A DNA stretch of 33,133 nucleotides, taken from Bacteroidales bacterium. Its GTDB lineage: Bacteria > Bacteroidota > Bacteroidia > Bacteroidales > Muribaculaceae. Below are positions 16,814 through 25,800 of the stretch, one piece after another (the first letter of the stretch is position 1; each line of letters starts with the position of its first letter). Where the stretch lies: contig JAJBVP010000283.1 of NCBI GenBank assembly GCA_020859755.1, forward strand, positions 1 to 33,133, written 5' to 3'. Made by a program: the position numbers and the translations under genes. Below the pieces are notes generated by a model. The model had not been told where the DNA came from, ran no database searches, and worked only from the letters and a program-made list of their open reading frames with translations.

Positions 16814-16910
16814 CCTCCAGCCAACAGAGTAATATTACCCTTTATCGGATATAATTCACGCTTGATCGTAAAATTTACATCAGAAAGGGTGTAGTTTCGG
16901 GGAAATGTTG

Positions 16911-16931
16911 TATATTTGCATCCGAAAGGAT
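16911..16931 (+). promoter_or_regulatory. hipB promoter with overlapping operator-like palindrome
   Basis: TATATTTG (16911-16918) is a perfect -7 element. The palindrome ATCC-gaaa-GGAT (16920-16931) covers the predicted transcription start and ends eight bases before ATG 16940. Its ATCC/GGAT halves recall the HipB operator of E. coli (TATCC-N8-GGATA) with shorter spacing, so autoregulation by the HipB-like protein is a reasonable inference. Confidence 0.55.
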
Positions 16932-16939
16932 ATAAAACG

Positions 16940-17164
16940 ATGAAGACACCTCCCACACAATTGGCAGCGTTCGTCAAGGAGATGCGGCGCAAATACCGGC
17001 TTACGCAGGTCGACCTGGCCGACAAGTCGGGCGTCGGCCTCAACTTCGTGCGTAACCTCGAGCAGGGCAAGCCCACGCTTCGCCTCGACAAGATCAATCA
17101 GGTGCTCGCCCTGTTCAACGCCGAATGCGGCCCCGTCGCCATCACTAAAACCACGCTGCCATGA
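16940..17164 (+). CDS. hipB: HipB-like HTH antitoxin/repressor
   Basis: This 74-residue protein has a Cro/C1-type helix-turn-helix: QLAAFVKEMRRKYRLTQVDL leading into the recognition helix in GVGLNFVRNLEQGKPTLR, with DKINQVLALF as the last helix. In Hip systems HipB represses its operon and neutralises the kinase. I chose ATG 16940; the longer frame from 16916 would start inside the promoter. The gene overlaps the next by four bases (ATGA at 17161-17164), consistent with translational coupling. Upstream it has a promoter with an operator-like palindrome and a cluster of five further palindromes. Confidence 0.88.
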   Translation: MKTPPTQLAAFVKEMRRKYRLTQVDLADKSGVGLNFVRNLEQGKPTLRLDKINQVLALFNAECGPVAITKTTLP

Positions 17165-17484
17165 GATACGCCGAGATTTACTATCGCGATCGACTGGCCG
17201 GAATCCTCACCGAGGACGACGCTGGGTATGAGTTCCGATACCTTGATGAGTACCTTGCGAGCGAAGATGCCAAGCCAGTGAGCCTGACGTTGCCCTTGTC
17301 GGCAAAGCCGTATAAAAGCAATGTGTTGTTCCCATTCTTCGACGGGCTGATACCCGAAGGATGGCTGCTCGACGTGGCCACTGAGAATTGGAAACTCAAT
17401 CCCCGCGACCGTATGGGTCTGCTTTTGGCCTGCTGCAAGGACTGTATCGGTGCGGTAAGTGTGTTACCCGCTAAAAATCAGTAG
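17161..17484 (+). CDS. HipA N-terminal subdomain protein (HipS-like)
   Basis: The 107-residue product corresponds to the separate N-terminal subdomain of HipA. It shows the typical segments AEIYYRDRLAGILTEDDAGY, SLTLPLSAKPYKSNVLFPFF, the DGLIPEGWLLD block and the DRMGLLLACCKDCIGAVSVLP end. In E. coli O127 HipBST the equivalent HipS acts as the antitoxin that blocks the kinase HipT; the same role here is inference from gene order and size. It overlaps hipB by four bases and ends just before the kinase ATG at 17486. Confidence 0.85.
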   Translation: MRYAEIYYRDRLAGILTEDDAGYEFRYLDEYLASEDAKPVSLTLPLSAKPYKSNVLFPFFDGLIPEGWLLDVATENWKLNPRDRMGLLLACCKDCIGAVSVLPAKNQ

Positions 17485-17485
17485 T

Positions 17486-18433
17486 ATGCAACAACGATGC
17501 TTATATTGCTACAAGCCGTTGAACGACGGAGAGGTTGATTTTCATCCCCGCTGCTCAAAAAAATTGTTTGGCACGGCGGTAGCTCCCGAGCTGCCTTATA
17601 CCCGTGATCACCTTGGCGACTTGGCCCGAGAGGTGATCCGAGCGCAAACCACCCTTACCGGTGTGCAGCCCAAGCTGTCGCTCGACTTGCAGAAGACCCG
17701 CGAAGGCCAAGGACGGCTGACCATCGTCGGCGCACTTGGTGGCCACTATATACTAAAACCTCAGACCGAGCATTTTCCCTACCTGCCCGAGGTGGAAGAC
17801 CTGTCTATGCACCTTGCCGAAGCATTGAAGATCGAGACCGTGCCCCACTCGCTAATCCGCTTTGCCGACGGCGAGCTAAGCTACATCACCCGCCGCATCG
17901 ACCGCAGCGCCGGTGGCCGAAAACTCGCCATGGAGGATATGTGCCAACTCTCGGAGCGCCTCACCGAGGACAAATATAAAGGTTCGCACGAGCGTATAGC
18001 CCGGCTCATCCAACAGCATAGCAGCGTCGCCGGCCTCGACCTTGTGAAATATTGGGAACAGGTGGTGTTCTCGTTCGTGATTGGCAACGCCGACATGCAC
18101 CTCAAAAACTACTCACTCTATTCCCCCGACGACCAAGGCTTCGTGCTCACTCCGGCCTACGACCTGCTCTCTACCCAACTGGTGATGCCCGAGGATCCCG
18201 AGGAACTGGCTCTCACTGTCGCGGGCAAGAAACGCAAGCTGCGCCGCGAGCACTTCGTTGAGGCAATGACCGCCAGCGGTCTCGCCCCTCGCGTCATCGA
18301 CCGCATCTTTGCCCGCTACCCCCAAGCCCTCCCGCGCCTGAGCCAGCTCATCGCCGAGAGCTTCCTCCCTGCCCCGATGCAATCCCGCCTCCTCGACATC
18401 ATCACCACCCGCCTCCAAGCCCTGGCCCTCTAA
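17486..18433 (+). CDS. HipA-type Ser/Thr kinase (HipT-like) with zinc-binding N-terminus
   Basis: The 315-residue protein is a HipA-family kinase lacking the N-terminal subdomain carried by the preceding gene. HipA phosphorylates GltX and E. coli HipT phosphorylates TrpS; the target here is unknown. Cys5, Cys8, His20 and Cys23 (CLYC...HPRC) form a likely zinc site. TTLTGVQPKLS (residues 55-65) is the regulatory Gly-rich loop, with Thr56 and Thr58 where HipT enzymes carry autophosphorylated Ser/Thr. YILKP (88-92) supplies the ATP-binding Lys91. GNADMHLKN (200-208) carries the catalytic Asp203 and Asn208, and PAYDLLS (223-229) the metal-binding Asp226. All key residues are present, so it should be active. 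ATG 17486 is preferred over the frame opening at 17459, which lies inside the previous gene. Confidence 0.88.
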   Translation: MQQRCLYCYKPLNDGEVDFHPRCSKKLFGTAVAPELPYTRDHLGDLAREVIRAQTTLTGVQPKLSLDLQKTREGQGRLTIVGALGGHYILKPQTEHFPYLPEVEDLSMHLAEALKIETVPHSLIRFADGELSYITRRIDRSAGGRKLAMEDMCQLSERLTEDKYKGSHERIARLIQQHSSVAGLDLVKYWEQVVFSFVIGNADMHLKNYSLYSPDDQGFVLTPAYDLLSTQLVMPEDPEELALTVAGKKRKLRREHFVEAMTASGLAPRVIDRIFARYPQALPRLSQLIAESFLPAPMQSRLLDIITTRLQALAL

Positions 18434-18565
18434 CCCATTTCCCTTCCCGCCTATCACAATTGGCACGAAATTTGATACGTACAACCACAAAACCTGAAAA
18501 TATGATAAACATTGTTCTAACTGCAGTAAACGGCACGTTCATACCAACCATAATTGAACGTGACG

Positions 18566-18850
18566 ATGGACAGAACATTCACCCGCGCGTGGCGCCGCCG
18601 ACAGGGGCGCCGCGTATGGCGTAACCGCCTGAAGTACTTAGCCAACATCGACTTTCCCAAGTAGGACCCCGAAACCGGCCAGTGGCAGACTGTCACCGAC
18701 TGGAAGCAACTACGCGCCCAACGCTGGACCAACATCCTCAAAAACACGGCCACGCTGTGCAGCTGCTGGATGTGCCGCAACTACCTCTACGACCGCCCGG
18801 CCTACCGCCGCGAGACCGCCCGTCTCCTCCGCGACCAGCTCGAAGAGTAA
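18566..18850 (+). pseudogene. Small Arg/Trp/Cys-rich protein with in-frame TAG
   Basis: One frame runs from ATG 18566 to TAA 18848-18850 and is interrupted only by TAG at codon 33 (18662-18664). Before the stop it reads MDRTFTRAWRRRQGRRVWR and ends NIDFPK; after it, DPETGQWQTVTDWKQLR, then a Cys cluster CSCWMC and an Arg-rich end. The continuity in style and codon use across the TAG suggests one gene of about 94 codons, inactivated or read through. I do not recognise its function. A hairpin, CACGTTC/GAACGTG (18533-18562), lies just before the ATG. Confidence 0.6.
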
Positions 18851-18918
18851 AAGCGGCCCCACGCAGCCACTAAAAAGTTTTATGACACCCTAAGCGCCTA
18901 AAATCCACCGATGTCACA

Positions 18919-18950
18919 TTTTGCTCCCGACATCAACGTCGGGAGCAAAA
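18919..18950. terminator. Strong bidirectional terminator hairpin
   Basis: TTTTGCTCCCGAC (18919-18931) and GTCGGGAGCAAAA (18938-18950) form a perfect 13-bp stem with a six-base loop, with A/T runs at both bases. It closes transcription of the small-ORF region on + and shields the downstream operon. Confidence 0.85.
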
Positions 18951-19052
18951 CTTGTTTTGTGGCAAGATAAAACTGGAAAAAACATCCATCACAGCATTAG
19001 GCCATTGGGAGTGTTAAAATTATGAGGGATGTCAAAAATTCGTTTTCAACTG

Positions 19053-19083
19053 TTGGCTAATTGCCGATTTCCTTTTACCTTTG
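19053..19083 (+). promoter_or_regulatory. Promoter for structured RNA upstream of helicase operon
   Basis: TTG at 19053-19055, a 20-base spacer and TACCTTTG at 19076-19083 match the Bacteroidetes promoter pattern. The predicted start near 19090 falls at the 5' end of the hairpin-rich region. The interval 18951-19052 shows no gene. Confidence 0.6.
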
Positions 19084-19089
19084 CTATCG

Positions 19090-19391
19090 CATTGCGCCCG
19101 CAGACGCCCGCAATGGGCTTGTGGGTGGGATGCTGACATATTGAAAGCGTTTACTTGACGCTTGTCTTTACTCATCGAAATTCCTACACTCGATAACCGC
19201 TTAAAGACAACGCAACAGTAGATGCTTGCGGTAGGTATGTTTATATCTACCGCTTATCTATCCATATAGGTGGATAAGCGGTTTGGTATACTATCTGGCG
19301 TAGGCTCTGCGTTGCATTCCTGAGCGGAATGGCCGTAGGAAGCCTCGATGAGCAGGACTGCAACAAGCAACAGTGCCTGCGCTTTTTATTT
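19090..19391 (+). ncRNA. Candidate ~300-nt structured ncRNA
   Basis: The segment has a promoter, many matched stems and an intrinsic terminator, and no convincing coding frame. Stems: CATTGCG/CGCAATG (19090-19096, 19109-19115); long-range GGCTT/AAGCC (19116-19120, 19340-19344); AAGCGT/ACGCTT (19145-19150, 19158-19163); GTCTTT/AAAGAC (19164-19169, 19203-19208) enclosing ATCGA/TCGAT; CAACGCA/TGCGTTG (19208-19214, 19308-19314) enclosing two hairpins; and CATTCC/GGAATG (19315-19320, 19326-19331). The enclosed GCGGTAG/CTACCGC (19228-19234, 19247-19253) and CCGCTTATC/GATAAGCGG (19250-19258, 19273-19281) share four bases and cannot both form fully. It could be a free RNA or an attenuating leader of the helicase operon. 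I could not assign it to 6S, RNase P, tmRNA or SRP RNA. Confidence 0.6.
19352..19391 (+). terminator. Intrinsic terminator of the structured RNA
   Basis: GCAGGACTG (19352-19360) pairs with CAGTGCCTGC (19371-19380), with one bulged G, and is followed by GC then TTTTTATTT (19383-19391). The shape is a Rho-independent terminator placed just ahead of the helicase start codon. Confidence 0.65.
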
Positions 19392-19449
19392 AACCATGAA
19401 CCAATCATCGCTCACCCAAGGCACAGTGAGGTATATTCATCACTATGCC

Positions 19450-22400
19450 ATGGCCAACATTTACGACAATATAGAGTTGAGGTTTGAGCAGGGGCTTAAC
19501 GACATCATCGCTGACGGAGGAGTTAAGCGGGTGGATTTCTGCGTGGGATATTTCAACCTCCGAGGTTGGGATTTGGTGGTCGATCAGGTTGACCAGCTTG
19601 AGGGCGACTATGTGATTGAGGGACGAAACAGCGTGCATCGCACCTGCCGACTGTTGGTAGGCATGCATCAGCCGCCCGAGGATTTGGTGCGTATGCTTTA
19701 CTCTCAGGAGGATTACACACCCGACGCCGAGATGGCCCAAAGGGTAAAGCGTAAAATCGCCGACTCATTCCGCAAACAGTTGCTCTTGGGTATCCCTACC
19801 AAACATGATGAGTGGACACTGCGCCGATTGGCTACCCAACTGCGGAGCGGCAAAGTGGTGGTGAAACTCGCTGTCAAGGGTCCGATTCATGCCAAACTCT
19901 ACTTGGGTTATAACCCCGACAGCCGCATCACCCCCATCGTGGCGTTGATGGGCAGCAGCAATCTCACGTATTCGGGCCTCAAATACCAAGGCGAGCTTAA
20001 CGTGAAGAACGCCGACGACGACCAGGCTCGCCGCTATGCCCAATGGTTTGTGGACAGGTGGAACGACAATTTCAGCCTCGACATCACCGAGGATCTAATC
20101 CGGGCCATTGAGGACAGTTGGGCTGCCGACAAAGTTATCCCACCTTATTATATCTATCTCAAAATCGCATACCACCTTAGCGAGGAGGCTCGCAATGGTG
20201 TAAAAGAGTACACCCTCTCCCCCGAATTTCAGCACGACCTCTTCGACTTCCAGCAGAATGCCGTGAAGATCGTGGCTCATCATCTCAACAACGATAAGCG
20301 ACGCGGTGCCATGATAGGCGACGTGGTTGGTCTGGGTAAAACCATCACCGCCTGCGCCGTGGCTAAGATTTTTGAGATGGACCGCGGTGGGGCAACGCTG
20401 ATAATCTGTCCCGCCAACCTGCAAGAGATGTGGCGCAAATACATTGACAAATACGATCTCAAAGCCGAGGTGGTGTCGATGTCGAAGCCTATCGATGTTG
20501 ACCGCTCTCGCTACTACCGGCTGATCATAATTGACGAGAGCCACAACCTGCGCAACGGGGGCAAGCGTTACAACAACATCAAGCAATTGATTGAGCGTCT
20601 TGGTAGTAGAGTGCTGTTGCTTACTGCAACACCCTACAATAAACACTACAACGACCTGGCCAATCAGCTGCGCTTGTTTATCGCCGATGATCAGGACCTT
20701 GGCATACGCCCCGAGCGCTACATTGAAAGCGTTGGTGGTGAGCGAGGGTTTATGACCCTGCATAGCGACACCCATATCCGCACCATCAGCGCCTTCCAGC
20801 GCAGCGAAAATGTTGAGGATTGGAACGAGCTGATGAAACTGTTCCTCGTGCGGCGTACCCGCTCGTTCATCAAGGAGCATTTTGCGTTGACCGACCCCCA
20901 GGATGGCCGCAAGTATCTCAAATTCTCTGATGGACGAATTTCTAAATTTCCTGACCGCCTTCCCCGCTCGGTAAAATTCAAGACTACTCCCGGCGACCAA
21001 TACTCGCGGCTCTACTCCGAAGAGATGATCGACCTGATGAGCGAGTTGAAACTGCCCCGATATGGTCTCAGCAACTTCATCAACGAGAAAGCAGTCTCGG
21101 ATGCTCCTCGCCATATACAAAATCTACTCGACAACCTTTCCCGAGCCGGTGAGCGCATGATGGGATTCTGTCGCAGCACGTTCTTCAAGCGAATGGATTC
21201 CAGCGGCTTCTCCTACCTACTCACCCTTTATCGCCATGTGCTGCGCAACTGCGTGTTTATCTACGCCCTCGACAACAAATTACGAATCCCCATCGGCGAC
21301 GACAATGCCCTCCCCGAGGATTACAGCGAGGATACCGACGCTGATAACGGCGGCGTATTCGGCGAGGATGGCCGCATTGATCCCACTGTCGATGCCGCGT
21401 TAGCTATTCCCACCGACCTTTCAGTCTACATGGCCAAAGCCCAGGAATACTACAACATCGTTTCCGAGAAGAACAACGTCTCGTGGCTCGACGCCTCCTA
21501 TTTCAAGAAAACGCTCAAGCACCAACTCAAAAAGGATTGCGAGACCATCCTTAAAATGATCGCCCTTTGCGGCAAATGGGAGCAACGCAACGACCAGAAG
21601 ATCAACGAACTTGAGGCCATTCTTCGTGGCACTCACTCTCAGTACTCCGAGCATGGCGACGATAAGGTGATTGTCTTCACCCAGTACTCCGACACCGCCC
21701 GCTACGTCTACAACCAATTGCGCAAGCGCGGTTTCCACCACGTCGACATCGCCACTGGCGGCAGTGACAACCCCACGGCCATTGTCGAGAAATTCTCCCC
21801 GGTGAGCAACGACAAGGAGTTGCCCCTTGAAGAGCAGACCCGCATACTCATCGCTACTGATGTGCTATCCGAGGGTCAAAACCTCCAGGATGCCCACGTG
21901 ATTATCAACTACGACCTTCCCTGGGCCATCATCCGCCTGATACAGCGCGCTGGGCGTGTCGACCGTATCGGCCAGAACTCCAAGGACATCTACTGCTACT
22001 CCTTCTTCCCCGCCGACGGCATTGAGGAGATTATCAACCTGCGTGGCCGATTGAACGACCGTATCAACGCCAACGCCGACATCGTGGGCTCCGATGAAAT
22101 ATTCTTTGAGGGTAACCAGCAAAACCTTCGGGATATGTTCAACGAGCGCGCCGGTGTGCTCGACGATGCCGACGACAACGACGTGGATCTTGCCTCGCAA
22201 GCCTTCCAGATATGGAGCGCAGCCATCAAGCGCGACAAGCGTCTCAAGGAAATCATCCCCTCGCTCCAAAATATGGTATACTCCACCAAGGCCGTATATG
22301 GCCCGATCAAAGAGGGAGTGATCACCTATGCCCGCACAGCCAACGACTTCGACGTGCTTACGTGGCTCGACCACGATGGTCACCTTGTCACCCAGTCGCA

Positions 22401-22866
22401 GCAACGTATACTCACGGCCCTGGCTTGCGAGCCGGGCACCGAGGCGTTACCACCTCTCGACGACCACCACGAGCGAGTGGCTGATGCCGTGGCTATGGTC
22501 AAGGAGCAAGCAGTGACCAACGTGGGCGGTATGCTCGGCAACCGTTTCAGCACACGTTACCGCATTGTGCAACTGCTCGAAAACTACTATCAGCAGGGCA
22601 CCAATATTTTCTTCTCGCAAGAGCGCCACGACGAGCTGAAATTTGCCATCGACGAGATTTATAACTACCCCTTGCAAGAAAACGCCAAATTCCTGCTCGG
22701 GAGAATGCTCAAAAACAACGCCCGCAACGCCGACGACGATATTGTGGAATATGTATTGGAGCTGCGTCGCAACGGCCAGCTCTGCAATATCCGCGACGAC
22801 GACAACCCCAGCAGAGAGCATAAAATCATCTGCTCAATGGGCTTGAGAAAGGAGGACACACTATGA
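19450..22866 (+). CDS. PLD-nuclease / SNF2-type helicase fusion
   Basis: The protein (1138 residues from ATG 19450) joins a phospholipase-D-like domain to a SNF2-type ATPase. The PLD part has one HKD-like motif: HAKLYLGYNPDS near residue 147, then GSSNLTYSGL near 168 and GELNV. The motor shows Walker A DVVGLGKT (about 290-297), DESH box IIIDESHNLRN (about 359-369), motif III LLTATPYN, motif V ATDVLSEGQNLQ (about 801-812) and motif VI QRAGRVDRIGQ (about 831-841). I infer a DNA translocase with a nuclease domain, paired with the next gene's methyltransferase. Start choice: ATG 19348 lies inside a terminator hairpin; ATG 19396 and ATG 19450 (MANIYDNIELRFEQGL) are both possible and the latter fits the look of family N-termini. 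The stop overlaps the next ATG (ATGA, 22863-22866). Confidence 0.88.
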   Translation: MANIYDNIELRFEQGLNDIIADGGVKRVDFCVGYFNLRGWDLVVDQVDQLEGDYVIEGRNSVHRTCRLLVGMHQPPEDLVRMLYSQEDYTPDAEMAQRVKRKIADSFRKQLLLGIPTKHDEWTLRRLATQLRSGKVVVKLAVKGPIHAKLYLGYNPDSRITPIVALMGSSNLTYSGLKYQGELNVKNADDDQARRYAQWFVDRWNDNFSLDITEDLIRAIEDSWAADKVIPPYYIYLKIAYHLSEEARNGVKEYTLSPEFQHDLFDFQQNAVKIVAHHLNNDKRRGAMIGDVVGLGKTITACAVAKIFEMDRGGATLIICPANLQEMWRKYIDKYDLKAEVVSMSKPIDVDRSRYYRLIIIDESHNLRNGGKRYNNIKQLIERLGSRVLLLTATPYNKHYNDLANQLRLFIADDQDLGIRPERYIESVGGERGFMTLHSDTHIRTISAFQRSENVEDWNELMKLFLVRRTRSFIKEHFALTDPQDGRKYLKFSDGRISKFPDRLPRSVKFKTTPGDQYSRLYSEEMIDLMSELKLPRYGLSNFINEKAVSDAPRHIQNLLDNLSRAGERMMGFCRSTFFKRMDSSGFSYLLTLYRHVLRNCVFIYALDNKLRIPIGDDNALPEDYSEDTDADNGGVFGEDGRIDPTVDAALAIPTDLSVYMAKAQEYYNIVSEKNNVSWLDASYFKKTLKHQLKKDCETILKMIALCGKWEQRNDQKINELEAILRGTHSQYSEHGDDKVIVFTQYSDTARYVYNQLRKRGFHHVDIATGGSDNPTAIVEKFSPVSNDKELPLEEQTRILIATDVLSEGQNLQDAHVIINYDLPWAIIRLIQRAGRVDRIGQNSKDIYCYSFFPADGIEEIINLRGRLNDRINANADIVGSDEIFFEGNQQNLRDMFNERAGVLDDADDNDVDLASQAFQIWSAAIKRDKRLKEIIPSLQNMVYSTKAVYGPIKEGVITYARTANDFDVLTWLDHDGHLVTQSQQRILTALACEPGTEALPPLDDHHERVADAVAMVKEQAVTNVGGMLGNRFSTRYRIVQLLENYYQQGTNIFFSQERHDELKFAIDEIYNYPLQENAKFLLGRMLKNNARNADDDIVEYVLELRRNGQLCNIRDDDNPSREHKIICSMGLRKEDTL

Positions 22867-25800
22867 ATCGCCGAGATTTCGATCGACTGATCGCCGCCAA
22901 TGATTTCCGTGAGATGTTTATCTCCTATCTTGGCTGGAGCCGTCCCACCGACAGCGGTAGGCTGATGCCTATAATTCTCGATGACGTGGAATACCGCTTC
23001 CGCGCCGTGGCCCAGCGCAGCGGCCTGCATGTTCTAATGGCCGAGGTCGACGAATTGCCCAGGAGCGCGCTTGCCCGGCGTATCGACAACCAGTTGCGCC
23101 GCCAAGCCCAGGATTATATCGCCATCTACGTGCGACGCAACGAGCCAAACCATCACCAATGGATTGTGCCGCTGAAAAACGTTGACAAGCGCGACCTCGT
23201 TTCGCTCGAATACATCTCTACCCAACAGGCCGAATTCCTACACTCCAAGCTCGATGCGATAACGTTCTCCCCGGGCGATGTCACCACCATTGTCGATGTC
23301 AAGGAAGCCGTGCACCGCGCTTTCTTCGTCAACTCCGAGAAGATCACCAAAGATTTCTATCAAGGATTCAAGAAGCAGCACACGGCATTCGCCAAATTCA
23401 TCTCGGGTATCGACGACGAGATCCCCGACAAGGACAACCGCAACAAGCAATGGTATGCCTCGGTGATGCTCAACCGCTTGATGTTCTGCTACTTTATCCA
23501 GAAGAAAGGCTTCCTCGACGGCAACGTCAACTATCTCCGCGACAAACTCGACGCCTGTATCCGTCAGCGGGGCGAAAACCAGTTTTTCACCACATTCTAT
23601 CTGCGGTTTCTGCGCCGGTTGTTCGCCGACGGGTTGAACAGCCCACGGCACGGCAACGATTTCCAAAAGGAATTTGGTCGCATACCTTACTTGAACGGTG
23701 GAATGTTTGACAATCACCAATTGGAGCGCGACTATGAGGGGATCGACATCGCCGACGAGGCGTTTGTGTCGCTGTTTGACTTCTTCGACCGTTGGCAATG
23801 GCATCTCGACACCCGCGTCACCGCCTCAGGCCGGGACATCAACCCCGACGTGCTTGGCTACATCTTTGAGCAGTATATCAACGACCGAGCCGAGATGGGA
23901 GCCTACTACACCAAGGAGGACATCACCGAGTATATCGGCCGCAACACAATCCTGCCCTTCGTGTTCGACAAGGTGAAAGGCTCGTCCGACGCAATGGCCA
24001 AACAGTTTGCCCCCGACGGATTCGTGTGGCAAACGCTGCGCCGCCGTCCCGAGCGTTACCTCTTTGATGCCGTTAAGCGCGGTTACACCCCCGATTGGCG
24101 CACACGCATCCCAGCCAACATCGCCCAGGGACTCGACACTTCCAAGCCCCAACTGCTCGAGCGCCGAGCCGACTGGAACTCCAAGACCAGCGAACCGTTT
24201 GCCCTCCCCACCGAGATATGGCGCGAAACCGTCGAGCGGCTGCAGCGCGTCGATGACATTTTGGGCAAGATCCGTGATGGCGAAGTCACCTCGGTCAACG
24301 ACTTGATCACCTACAACCTCGACATCCGTCAACTTGCCGCCGACCTCGTTGCCGAGGGCGACACAGCCTTTGTCTACAACTTTTACGACGCACTGCGCTC
24401 GGTCACCATCCTCGACCCGACCTGCGGCTCGGGTGCTTTCCTGTTCGCCGCGATGAACATCTTGGAGCCGCTCTACTACGACTGCATCACCCGCATGCAA
24501 GGCTTCCCCAACCCCTCGCCGCGGGTGAAAGCCGCTCTCGACGAGATCACAGCCAAATACCGCTCCAACATCCACTACTTCATCTACAAGTCGATAATCT
24601 TGCGCAACCTCTACGGCGTCGACATCATGGCCGAGGCCACCGAGATAGCCAAGCTGCGCCTGTTCCTGAAGATGGTTGCAGTGGTGGATGTCGACTACAG
24701 CGATCCCCAACTAGGACTCGACCCGCTGCCCGACATCGACTTCAACATCCGCTGCGGCAACACCCTCGTCGGCTACGCCAACGCCGCCGAAATCGATCAC
24801 GACCTTAATACCGCTGCGACAATCGACGAACTCCTCGCCAACGACGACTTTAAGGCACGTATCGAGCAAGAGATGCGCACGGTTGCAGCCACTTACCGCG
24901 AGTTCAAGCGCTTGCAACTCGTCCAAGAGGAGCACTTCGCCGAGTTCAAGGAAGCCAAGAACGCCCTTCGCGAACGCCTTTCCACGCTCAACGACACCCT
25001 CTCCCGCCGCCTGTTTATGGCCACCAAAGGTCAAGATCCCACACCCCCTATGGGCCAAGCCCTCTACCAAGACTGGCTCGCCTCCCACAAACCCTTCCAC
25101 TGGCTCGCAGAGTTCTACTCCATCGTCCACGACAACGGCGGCTTCGACGTAATCATCGGCAATCCACCATATGTAGAATACAACAAAAAGAGCGCTAAAA
25201 CTGGCAAATCCGTTTCTGAAATATATACCTTAAATGGTTATAGAACCATCGAATGTGGCAATCTGTATGCCTATGTTATTGAACGGAGTAAACGATTTTC
25301 AAAGTCGTCTACCAGGGTCGGTTATATCGTTCCTTCAGCAAGTATAGGAACACCTCGTATGGAGTTATTATTTCGTGAGCTTCAGAAAGGGGCATTATGG
25401 ACTTCGATTTGGGATGAAAGGCCTTCCAAACTATTTGACGGAGTTGATACTCAAATATGCATCCATTTGTATACCTTACAAGAAAATTGTCCTGCTTTCA
25501 TCACGCGGATGATTCATTGGCATACTGAGATGCGACCTTTCATCTTTAAAAGTCTTTCTTTCTATGGGTATAACAAAAGGTTACGTTGTGCCCTCGTGGT
25601 GCCAAAGGTCCAAAACGAAACTGAAAATCAGATTCTTAATAAGATACATCTTAACAGCTGTTCAATTACCTTTTATAGCAAACCATCATATAATACTAAA
25701 AAAATCTATTATAAAAATGCCGGTGGCAGATATTGGCGTCTTGTGAAAAGCTTTCCAACTTTTTATCAATCTGAAAAAGGGAAAGAAAACACCTCTACTG

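Noticed and set aside
19090-19391. tmRNA, RNase P, SRP or 6S RNA
   Set aside because: I could not find tmRNA ends or tag frame, RNase P core words, the SRP GGAAG loop region, or the single long bulged hairpin of 6S RNA. A covariance-model scan would settle this.
19348-19395. ATG 19348 as start of the helicase
   Set aside because: It lies at the base of the predicted terminator hairpin of the structured RNA, and the first residues look unlike conserved protein. Starts at 19396 or 19450 fit better.
20095-21120. A 341-codon minus-strand frame opposite the helicase
   Set aside because: It lies opposite conserved helicase motifs and has typical shadow composition.
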